NCBI GenBank assembly: GCA_948439405.1
Contig: CAOJNB010000001.1
Coordinates: forward strand, 1-64,000
Length of the DNA stretch: 64,000 bases
Origin: an uncultured Coriobacteriaceae bacterium
GTDB lineage: Bacteria; Actinomycetota; Coriobacteriia; Coriobacteriales; Atopobiaceae
Reading direction: 5' to 3'
The stretch's first letter is position 1. Every line of letters starts with the position of its first letter. This document shows positions 43,565 through 51,918 of the stretch, piece after piece. Made by a program: the position numbers and the translations under genes. The notes beneath the pieces are model-generated. The model did no database searches, had not been told where the DNA came from, and worked only from the letters and a program-made list of their open reading frames with translations.

Positions 43565-44083
43565 CTACATCGGCAGCGCGGTGAGCGCGACGTAGGTGCG
43601 GGCCTGGTACTCGCGGTCCAGGTTGAACAGGCCCTTGGGGTCGGAGCCGAACAGCTCCATGTCGGTGATCATGTCTCGGGCGTTGGTCTCCTCCTCGCCC
43701 TGCTCGGAGACGAACCAGTCCAGGAACTTCTTGGTGCGGACGTCGTGGGCGGCGTCGGCGACTTCGTAGCAGTGGTGGATCAGGCTGGTGACGTACTCCT
43801 CGTGCTCGAGGCCGGCCTTGAGCGGCGCCATGTCGTCCGCGAAGGTCTTGTCCGGCTTGGCGATGGCCTCCATGGTGGGCTTGAAGTCGTTGTCGAGCAG
43901 GTAGCGGCGGATCGCCATCGCGTGGTCGAGCTCCTCCTTGGCCTGGACCTCGTACCAGTTGGCGAAGCCCTTGAGGCCGCGGTCGTCGTAGTAGTCCGCG
44001 AAGGTCATGTACAGGTAGGAGGAGTAGAGCTCCTTGTTGATCTGCTCGTTGAGGATGCTGGTGACCTCGTCGGTGAGAGCCAT
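43565..44083 (-). CDS. ftnA: Bacterial non-haem ferritin
   Basis: A 172-residue four-helix ferritin. Ferroxidase ligands are visible: INKELYSSYLYM near residue 18, AKEELDHAMAI with Glu and His near 51-54, GLEHEEYVTSL near 92-95 and SEQGEEETNARDM near 127-131. The length matches FtnA, and no haem-ligand methionine of bacterioferritin type is evident. It stores iron as a 24-mer. The promoter region is AT-rich; on the minus strand TATAAC at 44140-44135 is a possible -10. Confidence 0.95.
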   Translation of the reverse strand: MALTDEVTSILNEQINKELYSSYLYMTFADYYDDRGLKGFANWYEVQAKEELDHAMAIRRYLLDNDFKPTMEAIAKPDKTFADDMAPLKAGLEHEEYVTSLIHHCYEVADAAHDVRTKKFLDWFVSEQGEEETNARDMITDMELFGSDPKGLFNLDREYQARTYVALTALPM

Positions 44084-44185
44084 GGTGGAATCCCTTCCCT
44101 CGTGTCGCGTGCGCGTCGGTTAATTGCCACTACAGTTATAGCATTTTATCCGGCGAGACGGGGCGAGATTCCCGGATCGGCACGA

Positions 44186-44214
44186 AAAAGGGCCCGCCTC
44201 GGAGAGGCGGGCCC
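44186..44214 (-). terminator. Rho-independent terminator of infC-rpmI-rplT
   Basis: GGGCCCGCCTC (44190-44200), loop GGA, GAGGCGGGCCC (44204-44214): a perfect 11-bp stem followed by a TTTTT run on the minus strand (forward AAAAA, 44185-44189). It lies 23 bp after the rplT stop. Confidence 0.92.
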
Positions 44215-44236
44215 CGGTCGTGCGAGAGGGAGGGAG

Positions 44237-44596
44237 CTAGGCCTCGAGGGCCTTCTTGGCGACCTCGACGAGCTGCGCGAAGGCGGCCTCGTCCTCGTAG
44301 GCGATCTGGGAGAGGACCTTGCGGTCGAGCTCCACGCCGGCGACCTTCAGGCCGTGCATGAAGGTCGAGTAGCTCATGCCGTTCGCGCGGGTCGCGGCGT
44401 TGATGCGCTGGATCCAGAGGCGGCGGATCTCGCGCTTCTTGTTGCGGCGGTCGCGGTAGGCGTACTGGAGCGAGTGGCGGGACTGCTCCTTCATGCCGCG
44501 CAGGGTGCGCGAGGAGGTGCCGTAGTAGCCCTTGGTGCGCTCCTGGAGGGTGCGGCGGCGCTTCTTGGCGTTAACTGCACGCTTGACTCGTGCCAT
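44237..44596 (-). CDS. rplT: 50S ribosomal protein L20
   Basis: A 119-residue L20 with [37 protein letters not shown] at the N-terminus and the central [34 protein letters not shown]. It binds 23S rRNA early in assembly and in many bacteria represses its own operon by binding the leader RNA. It lies 42 bp after rpmI. Confidence 0.97.
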   Translation of the reverse strand: MARVKRAVNAKKRRRTLQERTKGYYGTSSRTLRGMKEQSRHSLQYAYRDRRNKKREIRRLWIQRINAATRANGMSYSTFMHGLKVAGVELDRKVLSQIAYEDEAAFAQLVEVAKKALEA

Positions 44597-44638
44597 GGTG
44601 AATCACTCCTTGGGGTTGGTACGTAGGTGCAGCTGCGC

Positions 44639-44836
44639 CTAGTGATTGTTGAGACGGGCGGCGACGTTCTTGGCGTCGGCCTCGGAGACGACGGTCTCCT
44701 TGCGGAAGTTGCGGATGCGCTTCTGCGACTTCTTGGTGAGGATGTGGCTCTTGAAGGCCTTGGCGCGCATCAGCTTGCCGGTGCCGGTGCGACGGAAGCG
44801 CTTGGCCGTCCCCTTGTGGGTCTTCATCTTGGGCAT
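44639..44836 (-). CDS. rpmI: 50S ribosomal protein L35
   Basis: A 65-residue basic protein starting [33 protein letters not shown], diagnostic for L35, ending VAARLNNH. It starts one base after the infC stop, as is usual in the conserved infC-rpmI-rplT operon. Confidence 0.97.
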   Translation of the reverse strand: MPKMKTHKGTAKRFRRTGTGKLMRAKAFKSHILTKKSQKRIRNFRKETVVSEADAKNVAARLNNH

Positions 44837-44837
44837 G

Positions 44838-45434
44838 CTAGTTCTCCTTCTTCGCCTTCGCGTCGCCGGACGCCTTCGCGTCCCCCTCCGACTCCTCGTC
44901 GAAGGCGCCCTTGATGGGGGCGACGAGCATGTGCATGTTGCGACCCTCGAGCTTGGGCTGCGACTCGACGGTGGCATAGGGCTTGAGGTCGTCGGCGAGG
45001 CGCTCGAGGACGTTGAGCCCCTGCTCGGGGTGGGCCATCTCGCGACCGCGGAACATGATCGTGATCTTCACGCGCGCGCCCTTCTTGAGGAAGCGCATCA
45101 CGTGGCCCTTCTTGGTCTCGTAGTCGCCGACGTCGATCTTGGGCCGGAACTTCATCTCCTTGACCTCGACCTTGGCCTGGTTCTTGCGGGCGGCCTTGGC
45201 CTTGCGGTCCTGCTCGTACTTGTACTTGCGGTAGTCCATCACCCGGCAGACCGGGGGATCGGCGTTGGGCGCGATCTCGACGAGGTCGAGCCCCTGCTCG
45301 TCGGCGACGCGCTGGGCGTCGTCGACGCCGAACACGCCGAGCTGGGAGCCGTCGACGGCGATGAGGCGCACCGGCCCCTGCGGAATGGCCTCGTTGATGC
45401 GGGGCCCGTCCTGACGCTTGGCTATCTTGGCCAC
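44838..45434 (-). CDS. infC: Translation initiation factor IF-3
   Basis: A 198-residue IF-3: N-domain [64 protein letters not shown], lysine-rich linker, then the C-domain [43 protein letters not shown]. The C-terminal 25 residues are an acidic/basic extension ([18 protein letters not shown]). The GTG at 45434 follows GGAGAAGGGAAG; the open frame continues upstream to 45638 but that part covers the terminator-containing leader and is not coding. Confidence 0.95.
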   Translation of the reverse strand: MAKIAKRQDGPRINEAIPQGPVRLIAVDGSQLGVFGVDDAQRVADEQGLDLVEIAPNADPPVCRVMDYRKYKYEQDRKAKAARKNQAKVEVKEMKFRPKIDVGDYETKKGHVMRFLKKGARVKITIMFRGREMAHPEQGLNVLERLADDLKPYATVESQPKLEGRNMHMLVAPIKGAFDEESEGDAKASGDAKAKKEN

Positions 45435-45464
45435 CTTCCCTTCTCCGCGGCTGCCGCCGCATAG

Positions 45465-45497
45465 AAAAACTCCCGGTACCCATGCGGCACCCGGGAG
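45465..45497 (-). promoter_or_regulatory. Attenuator hairpin in the infC leader
   Basis: On the minus strand CTCCCGG (45497-45491) and CCGGGAG (45476-45470) form a stem directly followed by TTTTT (45469-45465): an intrinsic terminator inside the untranslated leader, 31 bp before the infC start. In Firmicutes infC operons are controlled by early termination with L20; a similar scheme is inferred here. The leader from about 45603 is about 170 nt and holds other dyads that could compete with this hairpin. Confidence 0.65.
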
Positions 45498-45609
45498 CAG
45501 AGGACCGCCCGCGCGAGACGGGCGTGCTGTTCGTCTTCTGACCAGGCAGCTGCCCGCAGGCGCCGCGTAGGTGGGGGCTCGCGCCCCGCTTGGAAAATCA
45601 CACCGGAAA

Positions 45610-45638
45610 AGAATAGACCCTCGGAGGGTCCGGCGCAA
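45610..45638 (-). promoter_or_regulatory. Promoter of the infC operon
   Basis: On the minus strand TTGCGC (45638-45633), a 17-bp spacer and TATTCT (45615-45610) make a good sigma-70-type promoter. A CCCTCCGAGGG dyad lies inside the spacer. Predicted transcription start is about 45603. Confidence 0.6.
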
Positions 45639-45656
45639 GCCCTCCTCGAAAGCGCC

Positions 45657-45944
45657 TCACTCGCCGAACAGGCGGGCGAAGTGCTCCTTGAGGTCGGGGT
45701 GGTTCACCGCGTAGCTGATCGCGACCCTGCCCCCGGTCGCCTCGACGAGGCGGTCGGCGCCGGCGCGCTTGAAGGCGCCGCACACCTCGATGTCGTCGAT
45801 CCCCTCGTCGACGAGGCGGCGCGCCACCTCGCAGGCGGCGTCGAGGTCGGGCACGCCGATGATCTGCGCGGAGCCCCCGCCGATCGAGGCGCGGTCGCGC
45901 TCGGGGTCGTAGTGCGAGCCCATGATGAGGTAGGCGAACTTCAT
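45657..45944 (-). CDS. Small conserved protein, DUF6506-like
   Basis: A 95-residue protein starting MKFAYLIMGSHYDPERDRASI, with a middle VPDLDAACEVARRLVDEGIDDIEVCGAF and end VAISYAVNHPDLKEHFARLFGE. I associate this pattern with the DUF6506 family of unknown function; the alternating strands and helices look like a small ferredoxin-like or Rossmann-like fold. The ATG at 45944 follows GGAGGCACC. The huge upstream in-frame extension to 48761 is a shadow of the opposite-strand genes. Single gene between tRNA-Leu and the infC promoter. Confidence 0.75.
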   Translation of the reverse strand: MKFAYLIMGSHYDPERDRASIGGGSAQIIGVPDLDAACEVARRLVDEGIDDIEVCGAFKRAGADRLVEATGGRVAISYAVNHPDLKEHFARLFGE

Positions 45945-45965
45945 GCGGTGCCTCCCGGAGCTGAG

Positions 45966-46051
45966 TGGTGCCCGAGGTGGGATTCGAACCCACACTCCCT
46001 TGCGGGAAGAGGTTTTTGAGACCCCCACGTCTGCCGTTCCGTCACTCGGGC
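45966..46051 (-). tRNA. tRNA-Leu (anticodon CAA)
   Basis: Acceptor GCCCGAG/CTCGGGC, discriminator A, encoded CCA (45966-45968). The anticodon stem closes loop CTCAAAA (anticodon CAA, codon TTG), and a long class II variable arm TTCCCGCAAGGGA follows. T loop TTCGAAT. Total 86 nt. Confidence 0.95.
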
Positions 46052-46136
46052 CGAGCGATGCATCGACTATACCAGCCGCCCCGCCCGGCGGCGCTACACT
46101 TGGCGCAGCAACGTGACGGCACGGAAAGGGGACAAC

Positions 46137-47339
46137 GTGGCACAGGACTTCAGGACGGTCGCGGACGCGGCCATCGACGCGCGCACGGACCACTTCTGGG
46201 AGGTCGCGCAGGGCATGTTCGACAACCCGCAGGTCCACTTCGAGGAGACCTACGCGGCCGGCGTCTCCCGCGAGGAGCTCGCCGCGGCCGGCCTCGAGGT
46301 GAGCCTCCCCTGCGACCGGCTCCCGACCTCGTTCGAGGGCACCTTCTCGACCGGCGACGGCCCCACGGTCGCGATCCTGTGCGAGTACGACGCCCTGCCC
46401 AAGATCGGGCACGCGTGCGGCCACCCCATCATCTGCACCTCGGGCCTGCTCGCGGGCATCGCCTGCCGCGAGGCCATGGAGGCGTGCGGCATCAAGGGCA
46501 CCGTCCGCGTCATCGGCACGCCCGCCGAGGAGGACGGCGCCGGCAAGCAGATCATGCTCGAGGACGGCTGCTTCGAGGGGTGCGACGCGGCGCTGCTGAG
46601 CCATCCCACCACGAAGATGACGCGCGTCGCGGGCGGCTGCTGCTCCTCGATGTGGGCGCGCGCGACCTTCACCGGCAGGCCCGCCCAGTCCCAGTCCCAC
46701 CCGGACCAGGGCGTCAACGCGCTCGACGCCGTCGCGCTGTGCCAGACGGCGCTCGGCGTCGCCCGCCAGCAGCTGCCCGACGACGTCCACGTCGGCACCG
46801 GCGTCGTCGAGTGCCCCTACGACGGCATCTCGATCCCCGACCACGCCGTCTTCGAGTTCCACGTCTCCAGCACCGGCGGCAACGGCCACCTCATGCGCGG
46901 CATGGACGTGTGCCGCCGCGTCGCCGAGGGCATGGCCCTGGCGACGGGCTGCGAGCTCTCCTACGAGGTCCAGCAGGACGCCTTCTACCTGGGGCGCCTC
47001 GCCAACGAGACGATCGGCGCGGTCATGCGCGAGGAGACGCGCGCCATCGGCGAGCCCTGCCAGGACGGCCTGCCGATCGACCAGGGCGGCGAGGACTTCG
47101 GCAACGTGACCCGCGTCGTCCCGGGCGTGCAGATCTTCGGCTCGCTGCTGCTCGAGCGCAAGGTCTCCGGCCACAGCGAGGAGTTCCTCGGGCTCGCCCG
47201 CAGCGAGGCCGGCAGGCACTGCATGGTGGTGTGCGCGAAGGCGATGGCGCGCACCGCGCTGGCCCTCATGGACGACCCCGCCCTCGTGGAGGCGGCGAAG
47301 GACGAGATGCGCGAGCGGCTCGCGCAGGAGGAGGAGTAG
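46137..47339 (+). CDS. M20-family metallo-amidohydrolase, AbgB-like
   Basis: A 400-residue M20 peptidase-family protein. Metal and catalytic features: AILCEYDALPKIGHACGHPIICTSGLLAG near residue 80, GTPAEEDGAGKQIMLEDGCFEG near 128, and the dimerisation-domain histidine region QSQSHPDQGVNALDAVALC near 180, then GGEDFGNVTRVVPGVQIFGS near 315. Closest in style to p-aminobenzoyl-glutamate or aminoacyl-amide hydrolases (AbgB/PepT-like amidohydrolase group). GTG 46137 has GGAAAGGGG upstream; TACACT at 46094-46099 may be its -10. gnd follows 3 bp after. Confidence 0.85.
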   Translation: MAQDFRTVADAAIDARTDHFWEVAQGMFDNPQVHFEETYAAGVSREELAAAGLEVSLPCDRLPTSFEGTFSTGDGPTVAILCEYDALPKIGHACGHPIICTSGLLAGIACREAMEACGIKGTVRVIGTPAEEDGAGKQIMLEDGCFEGCDAALLSHPTTKMTRVAGGCCSSMWARATFTGRPAQSQSHPDQGVNALDAVALCQTALGVARQQLPDDVHVGTGVVECPYDGISIPDHAVFEFHVSSTGGNGHLMRGMDVCRRVAEGMALATGCELSYEVQQDAFYLGRLANETIGAVMREETRAIGEPCQDGLPIDQGGEDFGNVTRVVPGVQIFGSLLLERKVSGHSEEFLGLARSEAGRHCMVVCAKAMARTALALMDDPALVEAAKDEMRERLAQEEE

Positions 47340-47342
47340 GGC

Positions 47343-48797
47343 ATGGACCGCAAGGCTGACATCGGGCTCATCGGCCTCGCCGTGATGGGCGAGAACCTCG
47401 TCATGAACATGGAGTCGCACGGCTTCCGCGTCGCCGTGTTCAACCGGACAACCTCGAAGGTCGACGCCTTCTGCGAGGGCCGCGCGAAGGGCCGCGACAT
47501 CGTGGGCTGCCACTCGCTCGCCGAGCTCGTGGACTCCCTCGAGCGCCCGCGCAAGGTGATGATGATGGTGCGCGCCGGCTCCGCCGTCGACGACACGATC
47601 GCCCAGCTCGTCGACCTGCTCGACGAGGGCGACGTCATCATCGACGGGGGCAACTCCCGCTTCACCGACACCATGCGCCGCTGCGAGCTCGTCGAGTCGC
47701 ACGGGATGCTCTACGTGGGCTGCGGCGTGTCCGGCGGCGAGGAGGGCGCGCTCAACGGGCCCTCGCTCATGCCCGGCGGCTCCCCCGCCGCCTGGCCGAT
47801 CGTCTCCCCCGTGTTCCAGGCGATCTGCGCCAAGGTCGACGACGGCTCGCCCTGCTGCGCCTGGGTGGGCGAGAACGGCGCGGGTCACTTCGTGAAGATG
47901 GTCCACAACGGCATTGAGTACGGCGACATGCAGCTCATCTGCGAGGCCTACCAGCTCATGCGCGACGGTCTCGGCATGACGAACGACGAGATGGCCGACG
48001 TCTTCGCCGCCTGGAACGAGACGGAGCTCGACAGCTACCTCATCGAGATCACCGCCGCCGTGCTGCGCCACCGCGAGGAGGACGGCACCCACACCGTCGA
48101 CCTCATCCTCGACACCGCCGGCCAGAAGGGCACCGGCAAGTGGACCGCGATCGAGGCCCTGGACGAGGGTGCGCCGCTCACCCTGATCGGCGAGGCCGTC
48201 TTCGCGCGCTGCCTGTCCGCCCTGAAGGAGCAGCGCGTGGCCGCCTCCGAGGTCTACCCGCGCGAGGCGCCGCGCCTCGACGCGGACCGCGACGCCTTCG
48301 TCGAGGCGATCCGCCAGGCGCTCTACGCCTCCAAGATCGTCTCCTACGCGCAGGGCTACGAGCTGATGCGCCTCGCCGCCGAGCACCACGGCTGGAACCT
48401 GGACTACGGCGGGATCGCGCTGATGTGGCGCGGCGGCTGCATCATCCGCTCCGCCTTCCTGGGCAGGATCGAGCAGGCGTTCCGCACCCGCCCGGACCTG
48501 CCGAACCTGCTGGTCGACGACTACTTCGCCGACCAGGTGCGCGCCCTCGTGCCCGGCTGGCGCGAGGTCGTCTCCCGGGCGGCGCTCGCCGGCGTCCCGA
48601 TGCCCGCCACGAGCTCCGCGCTCGCCTACTTCGACGGCTACACCTCGCGCGACCTGCCCGCCAACCTGCTGCAGGCCCAGCGCGACTACTTCGGCGCCCA
48701 CACCTACGAGCGCCGCGACGCCGCGCGCGGCGAGTTCTTCCACACCGACTGGACGGGCCACGGCGGGGCCACCTCGGCCTCGACGTACAGCGCCTAG
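47343..48797 (+). CDS. gnd: 6-phosphogluconate dehydrogenase, decarboxylating
   Basis: A 484-residue 6PGDH. The NADP-binding DIGLIGLAVMGENLVMNMESHGFRVAVFNRT, substrate-site VSGGEEGALNGPSLMPGG near 128, catalytic lysine in NGAGHFVKMVHNGIEYGDMQL near 183, and the C-terminal FHTDWTGHGGATSASTYSA are all present; the arginine after NRT is consistent with NADP(H). It converts 6-phosphogluconate to ribulose 5-phosphate, CO2 and NADPH, which also supplies the ribose used by other pathways. A strong terminator follows at 48824. Confidence 0.96.
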   Translation: MDRKADIGLIGLAVMGENLVMNMESHGFRVAVFNRTTSKVDAFCEGRAKGRDIVGCHSLAELVDSLERPRKVMMMVRAGSAVDDTIAQLVDLLDEGDVIIDGGNSRFTDTMRRCELVESHGMLYVGCGVSGGEEGALNGPSLMPGGSPAAWPIVSPVFQAICAKVDDGSPCCAWVGENGAGHFVKMVHNGIEYGDMQLICEAYQLMRDGLGMTNDEMADVFAAWNETELDSYLIEITAAVLRHREEDGTHTVDLILDTAGQKGTGKWTAIEALDEGAPLTLIGEAVFARCLSALKEQRVAASEVYPREAPRLDADRDAFVEAIRQALYASKIVSYAQGYELMRLAAEHHGWNLDYGGIALMWRGGCIIRSAFLGRIEQAFRTRPDLPNLLVDDYFADQVRALVPGWREVVSRAALAGVPMPATSSALAYFDGYTSRDLPANLLQAQRDYFGAHTYERRDAARGEFFHTDWTGHGGATSASTYSA

Positions 48798-48823
48798 CGC
48801 ACCCGCGACGCGACCCGCACGCG

Positions 48824-48858
48824 GAGGGGCCCCGGCGACGGCCGGGGCCCCTCTCTCG
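48824..48858 (+). terminator. Terminator after gnd, probably bidirectional
   Basis: GAGGGGCCCCGGC (48824-48836) and GCCGGGGCCCCTC (48841-48853) form a perfect 13-bp stem with a 4-nt loop, followed by TCTCGTG. It lies between the convergent gnd and metallo-hydrolase genes and can serve both. Confidence 0.75.
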
Positions 48859-48878
48859 TGCCCGAGGCGGGCCCGAGG

Positions 48879-49541
48879 CTACGCCTCGTCGTGCCTGAGC
48901 GCGCGAAGCAGGTAGGGGTTGGAGCGCCGCTCGTCGGCCATCGTCGTCTCCGGGCCGTGCCCGGGCAGGACGACGCACGCGTCGCCGAGCTCGCGCCCCA
49001 GGCGGGCGACGGAGGCCATGAGCGTGCGGGCGCTGCCGCCGGGCAGGTCCGTCCGGCCCACCGAGCCCGCGAACAGGGTGTCGCCCACGAAGGCGACGTC
49101 GGCGGCGCTGCCCCGGCCGATCAGGCACACGCCCCCCGGGGTGTGCCCGGGCGTCTCGACGACGAGGAAGCTCGCGCTGCCGAGCTCGAGCACGTCGCCC
49201 TCCGCGACGAGCCGGTCGGGCGCGGGGGCGTCGCCGTCCACGGGCAGCGGGATCGAGGGGTCATGGGCGCAGCGCCGGGCCGCCTCGGCGTCGGCGGCGT
49301 GCAGCAGGAACGGGGCCCCGCTCGCCCGCTTGAGGGCGGCCACGCCGCCCACGTGGTCGGGATGCCCGTGGGTGCCCACGATGAGCGAGACCTCGAGGCC
49401 CTCGTCGGCGAGCAGGGCGGCCACGCGGTCGCCCTCCCCCGCCGGGTCCACCACCATGGCCTTGCCGTCGCACGCGTACACGTAGGTGTTCGTCTGGATG
49501 GGGCCGGTCAGCAGATGCAGGATGCGGTCCTTGTCGTCCAC
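48879..49541 (-). CDS. Metallo-beta-lactamase-fold hydrolase, glyoxalase II-like
   Basis: A 220-residue MBL-fold enzyme. Metal ligands: THGHPDHVGG near residue 57 (HxHxDH), VETPGHTPGG near 127, FVGDTLFAGSVGRTDL near 151 and LPGHGPETTM near 192. The GRTDLPGG pattern and DxTxx context resemble the YcbL/glyoxalase II group that hydrolyses thioesters. It starts 2 bp after the rel stop and so ends the operon that includes rel and recJ, as in several Firmicutes. Substrate not determined. Confidence 0.88.
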   Translation of the reverse strand: MDDKDRILHLLTGPIQTNTYVYACDGKAMVVDPAGEGDRVAALLADEGLEVSLIVGTHGHPDHVGGVAALKRASGAPFLLHAADAEAARRCAHDPSIPLPVDGDAPAPDRLVAEGDVLELGSASFLVVETPGHTPGGVCLIGRGSAADVAFVGDTLFAGSVGRTDLPGGSARTLMASVARLGRELGDACVVLPGHGPETTMADERRSNPYLLRALRHDEA

Positions 49542-49542
49542 G

Positions 49543-51918
49543 CTAGACCCTCCTCTTCATCTGCCGCGCGCCCTCGCCGGGCATGATGCGGCGGGCGTCG
49601 TAGACGCTCGGCACGCGGCTCACGGTCACGAGCAGCGGGTCGAGCAGGCTCGCGTCGGAGATGGCGATCATGAAGCGCAGGCGCGCCAGCCCGCGCGACG
49701 AGGTCTGGGTGGCCGCCGAGAGGATGTTGGCGCCGGCGTCGCCGATCGCGGTCGTCACGTCGCGCAGCAGTCCCGTGCGGTCCGCCGCCTCGACCACGAT
49801 CTCGACCTGGAACAGGGTGTCGCCCGAGGTGTCCCACTCGACCTCGATCATGCGCTCGGGGTTGCCCATCAGGCTCTTCACGTTGGGGCAGCTCGTGCGG
49901 TGCACGGACACGCCGCGGCCGCGGGTGACGAACCCCACGATCTCGTCGCCGGCGACCGGGTTGCAGCACTTGGCGAGGTGGACGAGGAGGTCCGGGTCGC
50001 CCTTGGCGACGACGCCGGAGGTGTTGCGGCGCCTGCGGTGCGCCTCGCCGCGGCGCTGGCGGTTGTCGAGCGTCTGGTTCGGGCGGAAGGCGATGTCCTC
50101 GAGGAACTGGCGCTCGCGCTCGGCCTCGCGCTCGGCCTCGCGGGCCTTCTCGGCCAGCCGCTCGGGCGAGCCCTCCTCGATCACGTCGACCATGCGGTTG
50201 GCGACCTGGCGCACCGAGAGCTTGCCGGTGGCGATCGCGGCGAGCAGGTCGTCGTCGGTGCGGTACTTGAGCTGCTCGCGCACCCGGTCCATCGCCTTCA
50301 CGGAGCGCTGGGTGGAGATGCCGTAGCCGGCCTTGCGCAGCTCGCGTGCGAGCTGCGAGCGGCCCGCCTCGGCGTCGTCGGACTTGGTGGCGGAGGCGAA
50401 GTACTTGCGGATCTTCGAGCGCGCCGAGGGCGTCTTGACGATGCCGAGCCAGTCGCGCGAGGGGTGCGAGTTCTTGTTGGTGAGGATCTCCACGCGGTCG
50501 CCGGAGGCGAGGCTCGTGGTGAGCGGGGCCACCTTGCCGTTGACCTTGGCGCCCACGCACCTGTTGCCGACCTCGGTGTGGACGGCGTAGGCGAAGTCGA
50601 GCGGGGTGGACCCCTTGCGCAGGCTCATGACCTCGCCCTTGGGGGTGAACACGAAGATCTCGTCCTCGTAGAGGTCCACGCGCAGGCTGTTCAGGTAGTC
50701 GTGGGCGTCCTCGATCTCGCCCTCGGTCGCCCAGTCCAGGCTGTGGCGGATCCAGTTGATCTGGTCCTCGACGGCGCGCTCGTCGCGGCTCATCTCGCCC
50801 TTCGAGTTGCCGGAGGACTTGTACAGCCAGTGCGAGGCGATGCCGTTCTCGGCGCGGTCGTGCATCTCCTCGGTGCGGATCTGGATCTCGAAGGGGCGCG
50901 CGTCCGGGCCGACGACCGTGGTGTGCAGCGACTGGTAACCGTTCGCCTTGGGCGTGGCGACGTAGTCCTTGAAGCGGCCGGGCAGCGGGTGCCACAGGGC
51001 GTGGACGGCGCCGAGCACCGAGTAGCAGTCCGCGACCGTCTTGGTGATCACGCGCAGCGCGATCAGGTCGTAGATGTCGGTGAAGTCCTTGTCGAAGCGC
51101 TTCATCTTCTGGTAGATCGACCACAGGTGCTTCGGGCGCCCCGAGATCTGGAACCCGGAGAGGCCGACGCGGCGCAGCTCGCGGTCGAGCCGGGCGATGG
51201 CCTCCTCCGTCTCCCGGCTGCGCTGCTCGCGCGTGTCCTGGACCATGCGGGCCATGCGCTGGTACTCGTCGGGCTCGAGGTAGAAGAAGGCGAGGTCCTC
51301 GAGCTCCCACTTGATCGAGAAGATGCCGAGGCGGTCCGCGAGCGGGGCGTAGACGTCCATCGTCTCGCGGGCCTTGAACTGGCGGCGGTCGGGGGCGAGC
51401 GCGGCGAGGGTGCGCATGTTGTGCAGGCGGTCGGCCAGCTTGATGATCACGACGCGGATGTCCTTGGACATCGCGAAGAACATCTTGCGCAGGTTGAGGG
51501 CCTGCTTCTCGTCCATCGAGGAGACCTCGATGGAGGTGAGCTTGGTGACGCCGTCGACGAGCTCGGCCACGGTGGGCCCGAACTGGGCCTCCACGTCGGC
51601 GAGCGTCTCCGCGGTGTCCTCGACGGTGTCGTGCAGGATCGCCGCGCAGATCGCGTCGGCGTCCATGTGCAGGTCCACGGCGAGGATCAGGGCGACCTCG
51701 ACGGGGTGGTTGATGTAGGGCTCGCCGCTGCGGCGCTTCTGGCCCGCGTGGCGGTCGCAGGCCGTGGCGTAGGCCTCGGCGATGCGGGCGCACTCCTCGG
51801 CCGGCAGGTAGCGGACGCACGCCTTCTCGAGCTTGTGCCAGTTGTCGGCCGTGGGCGCGCCCCGGTCGGGCTCGCGCTCCTCGGCGGCGACGGCCGCGTC
51901 CCTCGTCGCGTCGCTCAT
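49543..51918 (-). CDS. rel: Bifunctional (p)ppGpp synthetase/hydrolase (Rel)
   Basis: A 791-residue RelA/SpoT homologue. HD hydrolase domain with HDTVED near residue 94; synthetase domain with the RVITKTVADCYSVLGAVHALWHPLPGRFKDYVATPKANGYQSLHTTV block near 280-328; TGS domain VFTPKGEVMSLRKGSTPLDFAYAVHTEVGN near 421-450; a zinc-finger/CC region with HLAKCCNPVAGDEIVGFVTRGRGVSVHR near 635; ACT domain at the C-terminus. Both catalytic centres look intact, so it can make and degrade the alarmone in the stringent response. ATGA overlap with the upstream recJ-recQ gene. Confidence 0.96.
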   Translation of the reverse strand: MSDATRDAAVAAEEREPDRGAPTADNWHKLEKACVRYLPAEECARIAEAYATACDRHAGQKRRSGEPYINHPVEVALILAVDLHMDADAICAAILHDTVEDTAETLADVEAQFGPTVAELVDGVTKLTSIEVSSMDEKQALNLRKMFFAMSKDIRVVIIKLADRLHNMRTLAALAPDRRQFKARETMDVYAPLADRLGIFSIKWELEDLAFFYLEPDEYQRMARMVQDTREQRSRETEEAIARLDRELRRVGLSGFQISGRPKHLWSIYQKMKRFDKDFTDIYDLIALRVITKTVADCYSVLGAVHALWHPLPGRFKDYVATPKANGYQSLHTTVVGPDARPFEIQIRTEEMHDRAENGIASHWLYKSSGNSKGEMSRDERAVEDQINWIRHSLDWATEGEIEDAHDYLNSLRVDLYEDEIFVFTPKGEVMSLRKGSTPLDFAYAVHTEVGNRCVGAKVNGKVAPLTTSLASGDRVEILTNKNSHPSRDWLGIVKTPSARSKIRKYFASATKSDDAEAGRSQLARELRKAGYGISTQRSVKAMDRVREQLKYRTDDDLLAAIATGKLSVRQVANRMVDVIEEGSPERLAEKAREAEREAERERQFLEDIAFRPNQTLDNRQRRGEAHRRRRNTSGVVAKGDPDLLVHLAKCCNPVAGDEIVGFVTRGRGVSVHRTSCPNVKSLMGNPERMIEVEWDTSGDTLFQVEIVVEAADRTGLLRDVTTAIGDAGANILSAATQTSSRGLARLRFMIAISDASLLDPLLVTVSRVPSVYDARRIMPGEGARQMKRRV

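Noticed and set aside
45657-48761. A 1034-residue minus-strand open frame
   Set aside because: Only its last 95 codons (from 45944) look like a protein. The rest is antisense to the M20 and gnd genes and has shadow composition (runs of Ala, Arg, Gly, Val, His).
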